DNA of 10,735 bases from an uncultured Collinsella sp. Its GTDB lineage: Bacteria > Actinomycetota > Coriobacteriia > Coriobacteriales > Coriobacteriaceae. The notes below the pieces were generated by a model. That model saw nothing but the letters and a program-made list of their open reading frames with translations. It was not told the DNA's origin and searched no databases. Made by a program: the position numbers and the translations under genes. Shown one piece after another: positions 1 to 6,318 of this stretch; the first letter of the stretch is position 1; every line of letters starts with the position of its first letter. The stretch spans positions 1-10,735 of the forward strand of contig CABVBR010000061.1 of assembly GCA_902496645.1 (NCBI GenBank). Reading direction: 5' to 3'.

Positions 1-141
1 AGCTGCGGGAACGGACTATTGGCTCAATGTGTTCGGCTGAGTTCGGAAATCAACCCGATTTGCAGGTCCATCAGGCCTCGATGCGGCGCGAATAGCGCCC
101 GAAAAGCCCCATTTGTACCCCCGATGAGCTGCACGTTCGCG

Positions 142-147
142 TAAAAT
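142..147 (+). promoter_or_regulatory. Possible -10 box for the surface-protein operon
   Basis: TAAAAT matches five of six bases of the TATAAT consensus and lies about 60 bases before the first start codon, in the only gap large enough to carry the operon promoter. No good -35 box sits 16-18 bases upstream: TTGTAC at 113-118 is the best TTG-type hexamer but is about 23 bases away. A promoter here would therefore be weak or activator-dependent. This is a motif reading only; the start of transcription is not shown. Confidence 0.3.
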
Positions 148-157
148 GGTTCCATTA

Positions 158-174
158 TGGGCAAATGGTGCCCA
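158..174. promoter_or_regulatory. Small inverted repeat in the operon leader
   Basis: TGGGCA (158-163) and TGCCCA (169-174) are perfect inverted copies separated by five bases. They lie just downstream of the possible -10 box and about 33 bases before the first gene. This could be an operator half-site pair or a short hairpin in the 5' leader. It is short enough to arise by chance in GC-rich DNA. Confidence 0.25.
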
Positions 175-195
175 GGCAGTTACAACGCGGCATAT

Positions 196-205
196 GGGGG
201 AGGGG
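196..205 (+). promoter_or_regulatory. Ribosome binding site that fixes the start of the first gene
   Basis: The purine run GGGGGAGGGG ends one base before the ATG at 207. The longer in-frame reading from ATG 165 has no such site in front of it, and it would place 14 extra residues ahead of the charged N-terminus. The start at 207 is therefore preferred. Confidence 0.7.
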
Positions 206-206
206 C

Positions 207-1091
207 ATGTCGGACGCGCGCTCGCTGCGAAAACAGTTCAATCGCATGCTCGCAACGTTGCTGGTGGCCCTTGCTGCTGCCGGAGCCGTAACGTACGCCT
301 GGTACATCTACAACGCCAACCGCCACATCACCGACGTCAAGATGGCCGCGGGCACCGGCGTGACCTTCCTCATCTCCAATGAGTACGACGGCGAATACAA
401 AACCAACGCCGGCCTGAGCTTCGCTGGCCTGCTCGATCCCGTCTCGACCGACAACGTGCTCAACGGCTTCCAAAAGGTAACAGGCTTTACCGGCGGAACC
501 ACGCAGGACTCCCTATTTGCCAGCATGTTTGGTGCCGCCGAGCATTCCGACTACTACAAGACCTCCCTGTACCTGGCCACCAACTCGTCCGCGACCGATG
601 TGTACCTGTCGGGCATCGACTTTACCGAGCAGGACCCGGCAAACCCCATCTCCACCGCGCTGCGCGTGGGGCTGGTCGCCTATGCCCCGGGCAAAAGCGA
701 TACCGTAACGGGCCAGTACATCTTTGAGGTCTCGAGCGACCGCAACCCCCAGGCACACTACAACACGCTCGACGGCAAGGATGCCGGCGCCAGCGAGCAG
801 GACCACCTGGTGCTCGACAGCACGCGTTCCGATGGCACCACGGTCCACTTTGACCAGCTAACCAGCGTAAACTTCTGTGATTACAACGAGGATACCGGCG
901 TCGTAAGCCTCAAAGAGGCCACGACCAAGATTTGTTCCCTGCCCGCCGCCGCCAAGGACGCCGATCGAAGCACGCCCGTGCGCGTGGACGTGTACGTATG
1001 GCTGGAGGGCTGCGACCCCGACTGCACCAACAACCTGGCCGCGACCAGTCTGCAATCGCTGGCGCTGCGTTTTGCCGGCAAGCGTTCGTAA
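207..1091 (+). CDS. SipW-type signal-anchor surface protein, paralogue 1
   Basis: This is a predicted exported or surface-anchored subunit of 294 residues. A short basic N-terminus is followed by a hydrophobic helix (about 15-34) carrying TYAWY at 29-33. That arrangement resembles TasA and camelysin-type precursors, whose SipW cleavage follows an Ala at the end of the helix; by analogy, cleavage would fall after Ala31. The remainder is polar and beta-rich in appearance. It shares landmarks with the next three genes: DPVST near 77-81, a DVYLSG strand, LRVGLVAY, and a C-terminal YVWLEGCDPDC ending at Cys273. Cys243, Cys269 and Cys273 align with cysteines in paralogue 2 and could form a disulfide. 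There is no LPXTG motif or sortase nearby. The start at ATG 207 is chosen from its Shine-Dalgarno site. The stop codon overlaps the next gene's ribosome binding site, so the genes are co-transcribed. The precise role (fibre, pilus or matrix protein) is inferred. Confidence 0.8.
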   Translation: MSDARSLRKQFNRMLATLLVALAAAGAVTYAWYIYNANRHITDVKMAAGTGVTFLISNEYDGEYKTNAGLSFAGLLDPVSTDNVLNGFQKVTGFTGGTTQDSLFASMFGAAEHSDYYKTSLYLATNSSATDVYLSGIDFTEQDPANPISTALRVGLVAYAPGKSDTVTGQYIFEVSSDRNPQAHYNTLDGKDAGASEQDHLVLDSTRSDGTTVHFDQLTSVNFCDYNEDTGVVSLKEATTKICSLPAAAKDADRSTPVRVDVYVWLEGCDPDCTNNLAATSLQSLALRFAGKRS

Positions 1092-1103
1092 GGGGGCTGG
1101 GAC

Positions 1104-1940
1104 ATGAGCGCATCGAACATCAAAGACATCCTGAACTCGCGTCGCCGTATGGTGGCCACCGCTGCATGGATGCTCGTGCTAGTGGCCGCCTTGAGCGCCG
1201 CCACCTACGCCTGGTTTAGCAACTCGCGCTACACCAACGTGACGCCCGTGGCGCACACGGTAAGCGACGAGGGTTCCGACCTGCAGATTGGCCTTTCGGC
1301 CAACGGTCCCTGGGACACGACGGCAACGCTTGCCGCGGCCGACAAGACGCTCTATCCCATCTCTACGGCAGACCTTTCCCGCTATTGGCGCGGCACCTTC
1401 CAAAACGCCGCGGGCATTACCACCGACTACACCGACTGCACCGCGCAGCTGGACGACTATGCCCTCACCGGCACGCTGTATCTTAAGGGTAACGGCAGCC
1501 CGCTCAACGTGTACCTGTATCAGGGCCAGATGAGCGTGACGAGCGACCCGCAGCTGCTGGCCGCGCTGCGCCTGGGCCTGGTCATCACGACCCAGTCGGG
1601 CACGCAAACGCATGTCTTTACCTGTGACGACTTGGGCAACACTGCGGGCGCCACCAGCAGGCGCACCACGGCGCAAGACGGCGTGGTCGTGGCAGGCGGC
1701 GCTTCGGGTTGGAGCTACACCGCCGACCCCGCTCACGCCATAAGCGCCTACAGCATGAACGGCACCGCCGCCACGCCCACGGCGCGCGCGGGTGCGACGC
1801 CCATCTGCACGCTGGCCGCCAACGAGGTGGCAAGCGTCCGTTACGTTGTGTACATGGAAGGCTGCGACGCCAACTGTATCGACGAGGCCCAGGCCCGCGA
1901 TGTGGTCCTGCAGCTTGCCTTCGCCGCGGCCAAGGCATAA
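1104..1940 (+). CDS. SipW-type signal-anchor surface protein, paralogue 2
   Basis: This 278-residue protein is built like its neighbours. An Arg-rich stretch (13-15) precedes a hydrophobic helix of about 18-36 with TYAWF at 34-38, giving a predicted SipW-type cleavage after Ala36. Family landmarks follow: LYPISTADL, LNVYLYQG, LRLGLVITT, PICTLAANE (Cys235) and VVYMEGCDANC (Cys254 and Cys258) before the last strand. The Cys pattern matches paralogue 1 and differs from paralogues 3 and 4. The TAA stop of the previous gene forms the first bases of its AAGGGGG ribosome binding site, 12 bases away. It is predicted to be secreted and anchored or polymerised outside the membrane as part of the same structure. 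No enzyme motif is visible. Assignment to the SipW-dependent signal class is firm; the function is inferred. Confidence 0.8.
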   Translation: MSASNIKDILNSRRRMVATAAWMLVLVAALSAATYAWFSNSRYTNVTPVAHTVSDEGSDLQIGLSANGPWDTTATLAAADKTLYPISTADLSRYWRGTFQNAAGITTDYTDCTAQLDDYALTGTLYLKGNGSPLNVYLYQGQMSVTSDPQLLAALRLGLVITTQSGTQTHVFTCDDLGNTAGATSRRTTAQDGVVVAGGASGWSYTADPAHAISAYSMNGTAATPTARAGATPICTLAANEVASVRYVVYMEGCDANCIDEAQARDVVLQLAFAAAKA

Positions 1941-1953
1941 GGGGGCGAGCTGA

Positions 1954-2934
1954 ATGCAAAAGAACAAGCAAATGCAGCTGGACGGCAGCGAGGCCGAGAA
2001 GACGTCCGCAAAGACGATGACAACCGCTGCCCCCGAGTCCGCCGAGCCCGCAACCCCCGCCGCCCGCCGCCACGCCCGTCGCGCGCGTGCCTACATCGCG
2101 CTCGTCATGGTGACCCTCGCGGCCACCCTGGGCGCCGCGACCTACGCATGGTTCACCAGCAACATGAAGGTCAACACCAACTCGGTGAGCGTGCACAGCG
2201 ACACGTCCAAGCTGGTGCTGGAGCTGGGCGACGCCGATGCCGGCAGCTGGTCGCAGCGGGGCGACGCATCCCTGGCCTTCACCGCGAGTGGGGCCGCGAC
2301 GCTCTACCCGGTTTCGACCTTCGACCTCAACGGCTTTGCGGCTTGCGCGCAAAACAATTCCAGCGGCGACGCCACAGTGTTTGAGCAGGCAAAAGACAAT
2401 GGCTCCACCTACTATCACGGCTGGATCGACCTGCGTCCCACCATCACGGGCACGGGCGCCAGCAAGGTTAAGGGTAAGGTGAGCCTGTATCTGGCCGAGT
2501 CGCTGGTTCCGCAGGGTGCCGATGCCGAACTGCTGCGCGCGGCCCGCGTGGGCATCAAGATCTCGAGCGGCGGCCAGGTGCTCGCCACCAACATCTTTGA
2601 GCTCGACAGTTCCGACAGCGGCCATCGCGGCGAGCATCCCACGACCGCCCCGGCTGCCCTTGCCGGCTACACCGACGGGATGCTGCTGGGCTGGCAAAAC
2701 GGCCAGCTCGCCTGCGGCGCAGACGTGAAGCAGGACCCGGCCGCCTTTACCCTGGACACCAGCGAGGCGGCAACGCGCCCGCAAAACGCGCTCGCCACGC
2801 TGGCGCTGGGCCAGACCTATCGCCTGGACATCTATTACTACATCGAGGGTACCGACCCCGATAGCGCCGACTACCTGCACCAGGACCCGGGTACCTTGCA
2901 CCTGGCCCTCTTTGCGACCTTGGACGGTGAGTAG
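1954..2934 (+). CDS. SipW-type signal-anchor surface protein, paralogue 3
   Basis: This is the longest of the four paralogues, at 326 residues. About 46 residues of polar, Ala/Pro/Glu-rich and then Arg-rich sequence (RRHARRAR at 38-45) precede the hydrophobic helix, so a substantial tail should stay in the cytoplasm before cleavage. The helix ends in TYAWF at 63-67. Shared landmarks are LYPVSTFDLNGF, VSLYLAESL, ARVGIKISSGG and YYYIEGTDPDS at about 295-304. Both cysteines of the C-terminal CxxxC motif are replaced (Thr and Ser), so this subunit cannot form the disulfide possible in paralogues 1 and 2. The start at ATG 1954 is supported by AAGGGGG at 1939-1945, which overlaps the upstream stop. 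Only two bases separate its stop from the next start, so translation is probably coupled. Function is inferred from family and context. Confidence 0.8.
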   Translation: MQKNKQMQLDGSEAEKTSAKTMTTAAPESAEPATPAARRHARRARAYIALVMVTLAATLGAATYAWFTSNMKVNTNSVSVHSDTSKLVLELGDADAGSWSQRGDASLAFTASGAATLYPVSTFDLNGFAACAQNNSSGDATVFEQAKDNGSTYYHGWIDLRPTITGTGASKVKGKVSLYLAESLVPQGADAELLRAARVGIKISSGGQVLATNIFELDSSDSGHRGEHPTTAPAALAGYTDGMLLGWQNGQLACGADVKQDPAAFTLDTSEAATRPQNALATLALGQTYRLDIYYYIEGTDPDSADYLHQDPGTLHLALFATLDGE

Positions 2935-2936
2935 CA

Positions 2937-3725
2937 ATGACGCACGTGCAACCCGCCGCCACCGGCAAGCCCAACGCAGCCGCCCCCGCCGACACCGACC
3001 TGCGCCGCAAGCTCACCACCACCGTGGTCCTGGTCCTGTTTGCCCTGGTGGCGATAGCCATGGCAACCTTCGCCTGGTTCTCCATCGCCGATAGCGCCAA
3101 GACCCGCATGCTCATGATCGACGCCAACGCCGACGGCTCACTGCGCTTTGACCTGGACGAGCACGCCACGTTCGAAGAGTACGTCCACAGCCTGGGCTTC
3201 GACCAGATCTCGGCGCGCATTGCCAGCGAAAAGGGCGTGGACATCGATGCGTCCAGGCTCAAGCCCGTCACCACGAGCGACTACCAGACCTTCACCTTCG
3301 AAGACGGCTCCACCGCCGATCCCGCCACCGGTGCCTACCTGGAGTTCACGTTGCACTTTATGAGCAGCACGGACCTGCGCGTGCGCCTGACCGGGCAGGA
3401 CGGCGACAACGGCGCATCCGGCACGCGGTTTAGCTCCGACACCGAGGGCATGGCCAGCGCCATGCGCATGAGCTTTACCGCCGACGGCCAAACCTGGGTC
3501 TACAACCCCAACGGGGGCGGCGGCTCATCCGGCTCGGCCACGGTCTTTGGGCTCGGCTCGGGCGAGGCCACCGCGGCGAGCGACATGTTCGATCTGATAA
3601 AGGATACGGATAAGCCGGTAACCGTTCGCATATGGCTCGAGGGAACGGACCCAAATTGCACTAATATGCTAAAGGGAGCTAACTATTCGGTTTCGATGCG
3701 CTTCGAGGGCATCGAGGAACAGTAG
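2937..3725 (+). CDS. SipW-type signal-anchor surface protein, paralogue 4
   Basis: This 262-residue protein has a Pro/Ala-rich cytoplasmic leader of about 25 residues, a hydrophobic helix (about 28-46) and TFAWF at 44-48. The C-terminal half retains the family landmarks in divergent form: LKPVTTSDYQTF, LEFTLHFMSS, MRMSFTADGQ, a GGGGSSGS linker, and VRIWLEGTDPNC ending at Cys241, which is its only cysteine. This cysteine is unpaired within the chain, so it is free or bonds another subunit. The gene starts two bases after the previous stop, with a weak GGTGAG ribosome binding site inside the upstream gene. The last roughly 40 codons use AT-ending codons (ATA, CTA, GGA, AAT, ACT) far more than the rest of the gene. 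A 60-bp gap with a GC hairpin follows. Membership in the paralogue set is clear; the role is inferred. Confidence 0.78.
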   Translation: MTHVQPAATGKPNAAAPADTDLRRKLTTTVVLVLFALVAIAMATFAWFSIADSAKTRMLMIDANADGSLRFDLDEHATFEEYVHSLGFDQISARIASEKGVDIDASRLKPVTTSDYQTFTFEDGSTADPATGAYLEFTLHFMSSTDLRVRLTGQDGDNGASGTRFSSDTEGMASAMRMSFTADGQTWVYNPNGGGGSSGSATVFGLGSGEATAASDMFDLIKDTDKPVTVRIWLEGTDPNCTNMLKGANYSVSMRFEGIEEQ

Positions 3726-3734
3726 ATACGCACG

Positions 3735-3750
3735 GCGGCCGCCCGGCCGC
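3735..3750 (+). other. GC hairpin between subunit genes and peptidase/ATPase genes
   Basis: GCGGCC (3735-3740) and GGCCGC (3745-3750) are perfect inverted copies around a four-base loop. No T-run follows, so this does not look like an intrinsic terminator. It could protect the 3' end of the subunit mRNA or mark a processing point, giving more subunit than machinery. GC-rich dyads of this size also occur by chance. Confidence 0.35.
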
Positions 3751-3785
3751 GCACGACCTAGTCAGACACGGTAGTAAGGGACATC

Positions 3786-4535
3786 ATGCAATCTGTTAAA
3801 AAAGTCGCATCCATCGCGCTGAGCGTCGTCATGTGGATCATCATCCTGGTGGCGGCCCTGTATGCGTTTACCACGCTCGCCACGCACGAGGACGGCAGCG
3901 TCTCCGACATCGCCGGCTTCACCCCGCTCGCCGTGCAGTCCGACTCCATGGCGCCTACGTTTAACAAGGGCGACCTCATCATCATCCAAAAGTGCGACAC
4001 CTCCAAGCTCGAGGTGGGCGACATCGTGACGTTCCATACCATCATCGACAACGAGTACGCGCTCAACACGCACCGTATCGCCGCCATCGACGAGGTCAAC
4101 GGCATGCGCAGCTTTACCACCAAGGGCGACAACAACGACGTGGCCGATACGCACATCATCAGTGACGGCGACATCGTGGGCAAGTACCTGTTCGCGTTGC
4201 CGCAGATGGGCAAGGTCATGGACTTCCTGTCCAGCTCCATGGGCTTCCTCATTGTGATCGTGCTGCCCATGCTGCTGTTCTTTATCTACCAGGTGTATCA
4301 CCTCATCGTGGTGGGCATGAACCTCAAGCGCGCTATGGCCGAGGAGGACCGCCTGGCCGCCGCGGCCGCCATCGTGGACGCCGAGGGCAAGGGCGCTGCT
4401 GCTACCGTCACGGCCGATAACGCTGCCGAGCAGCTCGCCCAGGCCGAGGCCAAGCTCGAGGAAGCCCGCCGTCTGAAGGCCGAGGCCGAGGCGGCGATGA
4501 ACGCAAGCAAGCAGGAGGGCACCGACGGTGAGTGA
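3786..4535 (+). CDS. SipW-type (Ser-His) signal peptidase I with coiled-coil tail
   Basis: This is a membrane serine peptidase of the S26B (SipW, archaeal and ER-type) class, 249 residues, predicted to remove the signal anchors of the four upstream proteins. An N-terminal helix (about 8-29) precedes the catalytic box QSDSMAPT, with nucleophile Ser54. The bacterial catalytic Lys is replaced by His96 in NTHRI, as in SipW. The KGD motif with Asp115 and the SDGDIVGK motif with Asp129 follow. A second helix (about 153-178) lies in the typical context of a Gly-Lys, then Pro and Gly. The last 70 residues form a charged, Ala/Glu-rich predicted cytoplasmic coiled coil, which is long for this family. 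The ribosome binding site AAGGGA (3776-3781) supports ATG 3786. The gene overlaps the ATPase gene by eight bases, indicating coupled translation. The peptidase class is firm; the substrates are inferred from synteny. Confidence 0.9.
   Translation: MQSVKKVASIALSVVMWIIILVAALYAFTTLATHEDGSVSDIAGFTPLAVQSDSMAPTFNKGDLIIIQKCDTSKLEVGDIVTFHTIIDNEYALNTHRIAAIDEVNGMRSFTTKGDNNDVADTHIISDGDIVGKYLFALPQMGKVMDFLSSSMGFLIVIVLPMLLFFIYQVYHLIVVGMNLKRAMAEEDRLAAAAAIVDAEGKGAAATVTADNAAEQLAQAEAKLEEARRLKAEAEAAMNASKQEGTDGE
4514..4519 (+). promoter_or_regulatory. Ribosome binding site deciding a GTG start
   Basis: GGAGGG lies eight bases before GTG 4528, inside the end of the signal peptidase gene. It supports the GTG as the start of the ATPase gene. 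The stop of the peptidase gene (4533-4535) falls after this start, so the two reading frames overlap. Confidence 0.7.
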
Positions 4536-6228
4536 GTTTCTGGGATTTGCCTGGGAGCTGCTGGCAAAGGTCGTCTACAACGTTGTTGCCGTCGTGAGCT
4601 CCATCCTTAACCTGCTGGTGTTTGGCTGGGTTGAGTACTTCAACATCTTTATGACCTACTTCACCACGTTTGACCTGGTGGGCAAGATCGGCGCGGTCAT
4701 TCTGTTTGCCATGCTCATCGCGGTTCCCGTGCTGATCGTGGCCATCCTGGTGCACCGCTACCGCATCAACCGCCGTCTGCATCGCGACGACACGTCCAAC
4801 AAGGCGCTCTACCGCGAGATCGGCCGCCTCAACAAGCAGGTGCTCGACCTCATGGACGAGAAGAATAAGCTGCTAGCGCTCAAAGTCAACGCCATGGGCG
4901 GCACCAAGCAGATTCCGTACGTGGGCGCCTCGGCCCTTGCCGACGACCACCTGCCCACGGTGGGCAACGTCGTGGGCGCCGCTGCGGGTGCTGGCGCTGC
5001 CGCGGGCGACGGCACCGCGGCGACGGCCGCCATGTCGGGCAACGCATCGCTCGCGCTCGACGGCGCGGGCGTCAAGGACGCCGCGGCCGCCATGGCCAAG
5101 GCCACCGTCGAGGCCAAGACCCTTGCCGAGGAAAAAGAGATCGCGCAGGCCAACCGCTTCCCCAAGCTTTCGCTTGTCGACCTCAAGTACCGCGATTGGG
5201 AGTCTCCGGTCTACGACGACGCCATCTCGCTGGAGGACTTTGTCGACAGCTTCCGCGCGTTTGCCTGCAGCCAGATGAAGCTCTACTACACGCCCGAGAT
5301 CATCCGTCGCTTTGTGGCCGGCATGGCCGCCTCCAAGCTGCTGATCCTGGAGGGCATCTCGGGTACCGGTAAGACGTCGCTGCCCTACAGCTTTAGCCGC
5401 TACCTGGACAATCCCGCGACCATCGTGTCGGTGCAGCCGAGCTTCCGCGACCGCACCGAGGTGCTCGGCTACTTTAACGAGTTTTCCAAGCGCTTCAACG
5501 AGACCGAGTTCCTCCGCGCCGTGTACGAGGCGGGTCTGCGCCAGGACCCGTCCATGATCGTGCTCGACGAGATGAACCTGGCCCGCGTGGAGTATTACTT
5601 CGCCGAGATCCTGTCGGTGCTCGAGATGCCGAGCCACGACGAGTGGGTGCTCGACCTGGTGCCCACCCAGTGGGCCGCCGACCCCAAGGCGCTCCACGAC
5701 GGCAAGCTCACCATCCCCGACAGCCTGTGGTTTATCGGCACGGCCAACAACGACGACTCCACCTTTACCATCACGGACAAGGTGTACGACCGCGCGATCC
5801 CCATCGAGCTCAACGAGCGCGCCGACGCGTTTGAGTGCGAGCCGCACGAGCGCGTGCACGTGACGGCCGACCACCTGCAGTATCTGTTCCAGAAGGCCAA
5901 GGTCGAGTACGTGATCGACGACGAGCTGCTCGAGAAAATGCACAAGCTGGACCAGTACCTGCAGACCCGCTTTAAGCTGGCGTTTGGCAACCGTATCATC
6001 AAGCAGATGTACGACTTTATCCCCGTGTACGTGGCGTGCGGCGGCACCGAGCTGGGCGGCATGGACTACATCATCGCCCGCAAGGTGCTCAAGAAGTTTG
6101 AGTCCATGAACGTGAGCTTTGTGCGTGACGAGATGAAGGGCCTGATCGAGTACATCGAGAAGACCTTTGGCGAGGGCGGCCTGCCCGATTCCGTCATGTA
6201 CCTGCAGCGGATCCAGAACTTCTACTAA
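4528..6228 (+). CDS. Membrane-anchored McrB-like AAA+ ATPase
   Basis: This is a predicted inner-membrane AAA+ motor of 566 residues. Two hydrophobic helices (about 15-34 and 54-75) form an N-terminal membrane hairpin, followed by a short coiled coil (about 90-120), an Ala/Gly-rich linker (about 145-205) and the ATPase domain (about 235-566). Walker A is GISGTGKTS at 276-284 (Lys282). Walker B is MIVLDEMNLA at 343-352 (Asp347, Glu348), in the DE(I/M)N form of the McrB/MoxR branch. The sensor-1 region is FIGTANNDDSTFT at 402-413, followed by VYDRAIPIEL with Arg422 as the possible arginine finger. McrB normally uses GTP, but which nucleotide this protein uses cannot be read here. No DNA-binding N-domain is visible. 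The GTG start has a good ribosome binding site. The next gene encodes a DUF2357-like protein, the usual partner class of such ATPases. The ATPase call is firm; a role in surface-protein assembly is inferred. Confidence 0.85.
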   Translation: MSEFLGFAWELLAKVVYNVVAVVSSILNLLVFGWVEYFNIFMTYFTTFDLVGKIGAVILFAMLIAVPVLIVAILVHRYRINRRLHRDDTSNKALYREIGRLNKQVLDLMDEKNKLLALKVNAMGGTKQIPYVGASALADDHLPTVGNVVGAAAGAGAAAGDGTAATAAMSGNASLALDGAGVKDAAAAMAKATVEAKTLAEEKEIAQANRFPKLSLVDLKYRDWESPVYDDAISLEDFVDSFRAFACSQMKLYYTPEIIRRFVAGMAASKLLILEGISGTGKTSLPYSFSRYLDNPATIVSVQPSFRDRTEVLGYFNEFSKRFNETEFLRAVYEAGLRQDPSMIVLDEMNLARVEYYFAEILSVLEMPSHDEWVLDLVPTQWAADPKALHDGKLTIPDSLWFIGTANNDDSTFTITDKVYDRAIPIELNERADAFECEPHERVHVTADHLQYLFQKAKVEYVIDDELLEKMHKLDQYLQTRFKLAFGNRIIKQMYDFIPVYVACGGTELGGMDYIIARKVLKKFESMNVSFVRDEMKGLIEYIEKTFGEGGLPDSVMYLQRIQNFY

Positions 6229-6242
6229 GCGCGTGCGAGCGC

Positions 6243-6285
6243 GGGGCGTGGGATAAGGCGATCAGTAGTCCTTGCCCCACGCGCC
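6243..6285 (+). other. Imperfect hairpin between the ATPase and coiled-coil genes
   Basis: The 90-bp gap contains GCGTGGG (6246-6252) pairing with CCCACGC (6276-6282), continued inward by AAGG (6255-6258) with CCTT (6270-6273) through one mismatch and one G-T pair. The loop is 11 bases. It is followed by TTCCCCC rather than a T-run, so strong termination is unlikely. mRNA stabilisation, processing or partial attenuation is possible. Confidence 0.4.
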
Positions 6286-6318
6286 TTCCCCCGATCGATC
6301 CAACCTATGGAGTAACCC

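Noticed and set aside
3..95. A frame open from the left edge that ends at TAG 93-95 (30 codons), possibly the tail of an upstream gene
   Set aside because: The peptide has no recognisable feature and the window edge hides its start, so it cannot be told from chance.
1618..2937. A 439-codon open frame on the - strand opposite paralogues 2 and 3
   Set aside because: The composition is that of an antisense shadow (Arg/Gly/Val-rich), and the + strand carries well-supported signal-anchor proteins with conserved motifs.
207..3725. Classical sortase-dependent pili
   Set aside because: None of the four proteins has an LPXTG-type sorting signal or C-terminal membrane anchor, and no sortase gene is present.
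4873..5943. A 356-codon open frame on the - strand opposite the ATPase gene
   Set aside because: The + strand shows intact Walker motifs across the same stretch. The antisense product has no motif and high His/Val/Gly typical of a shadow.
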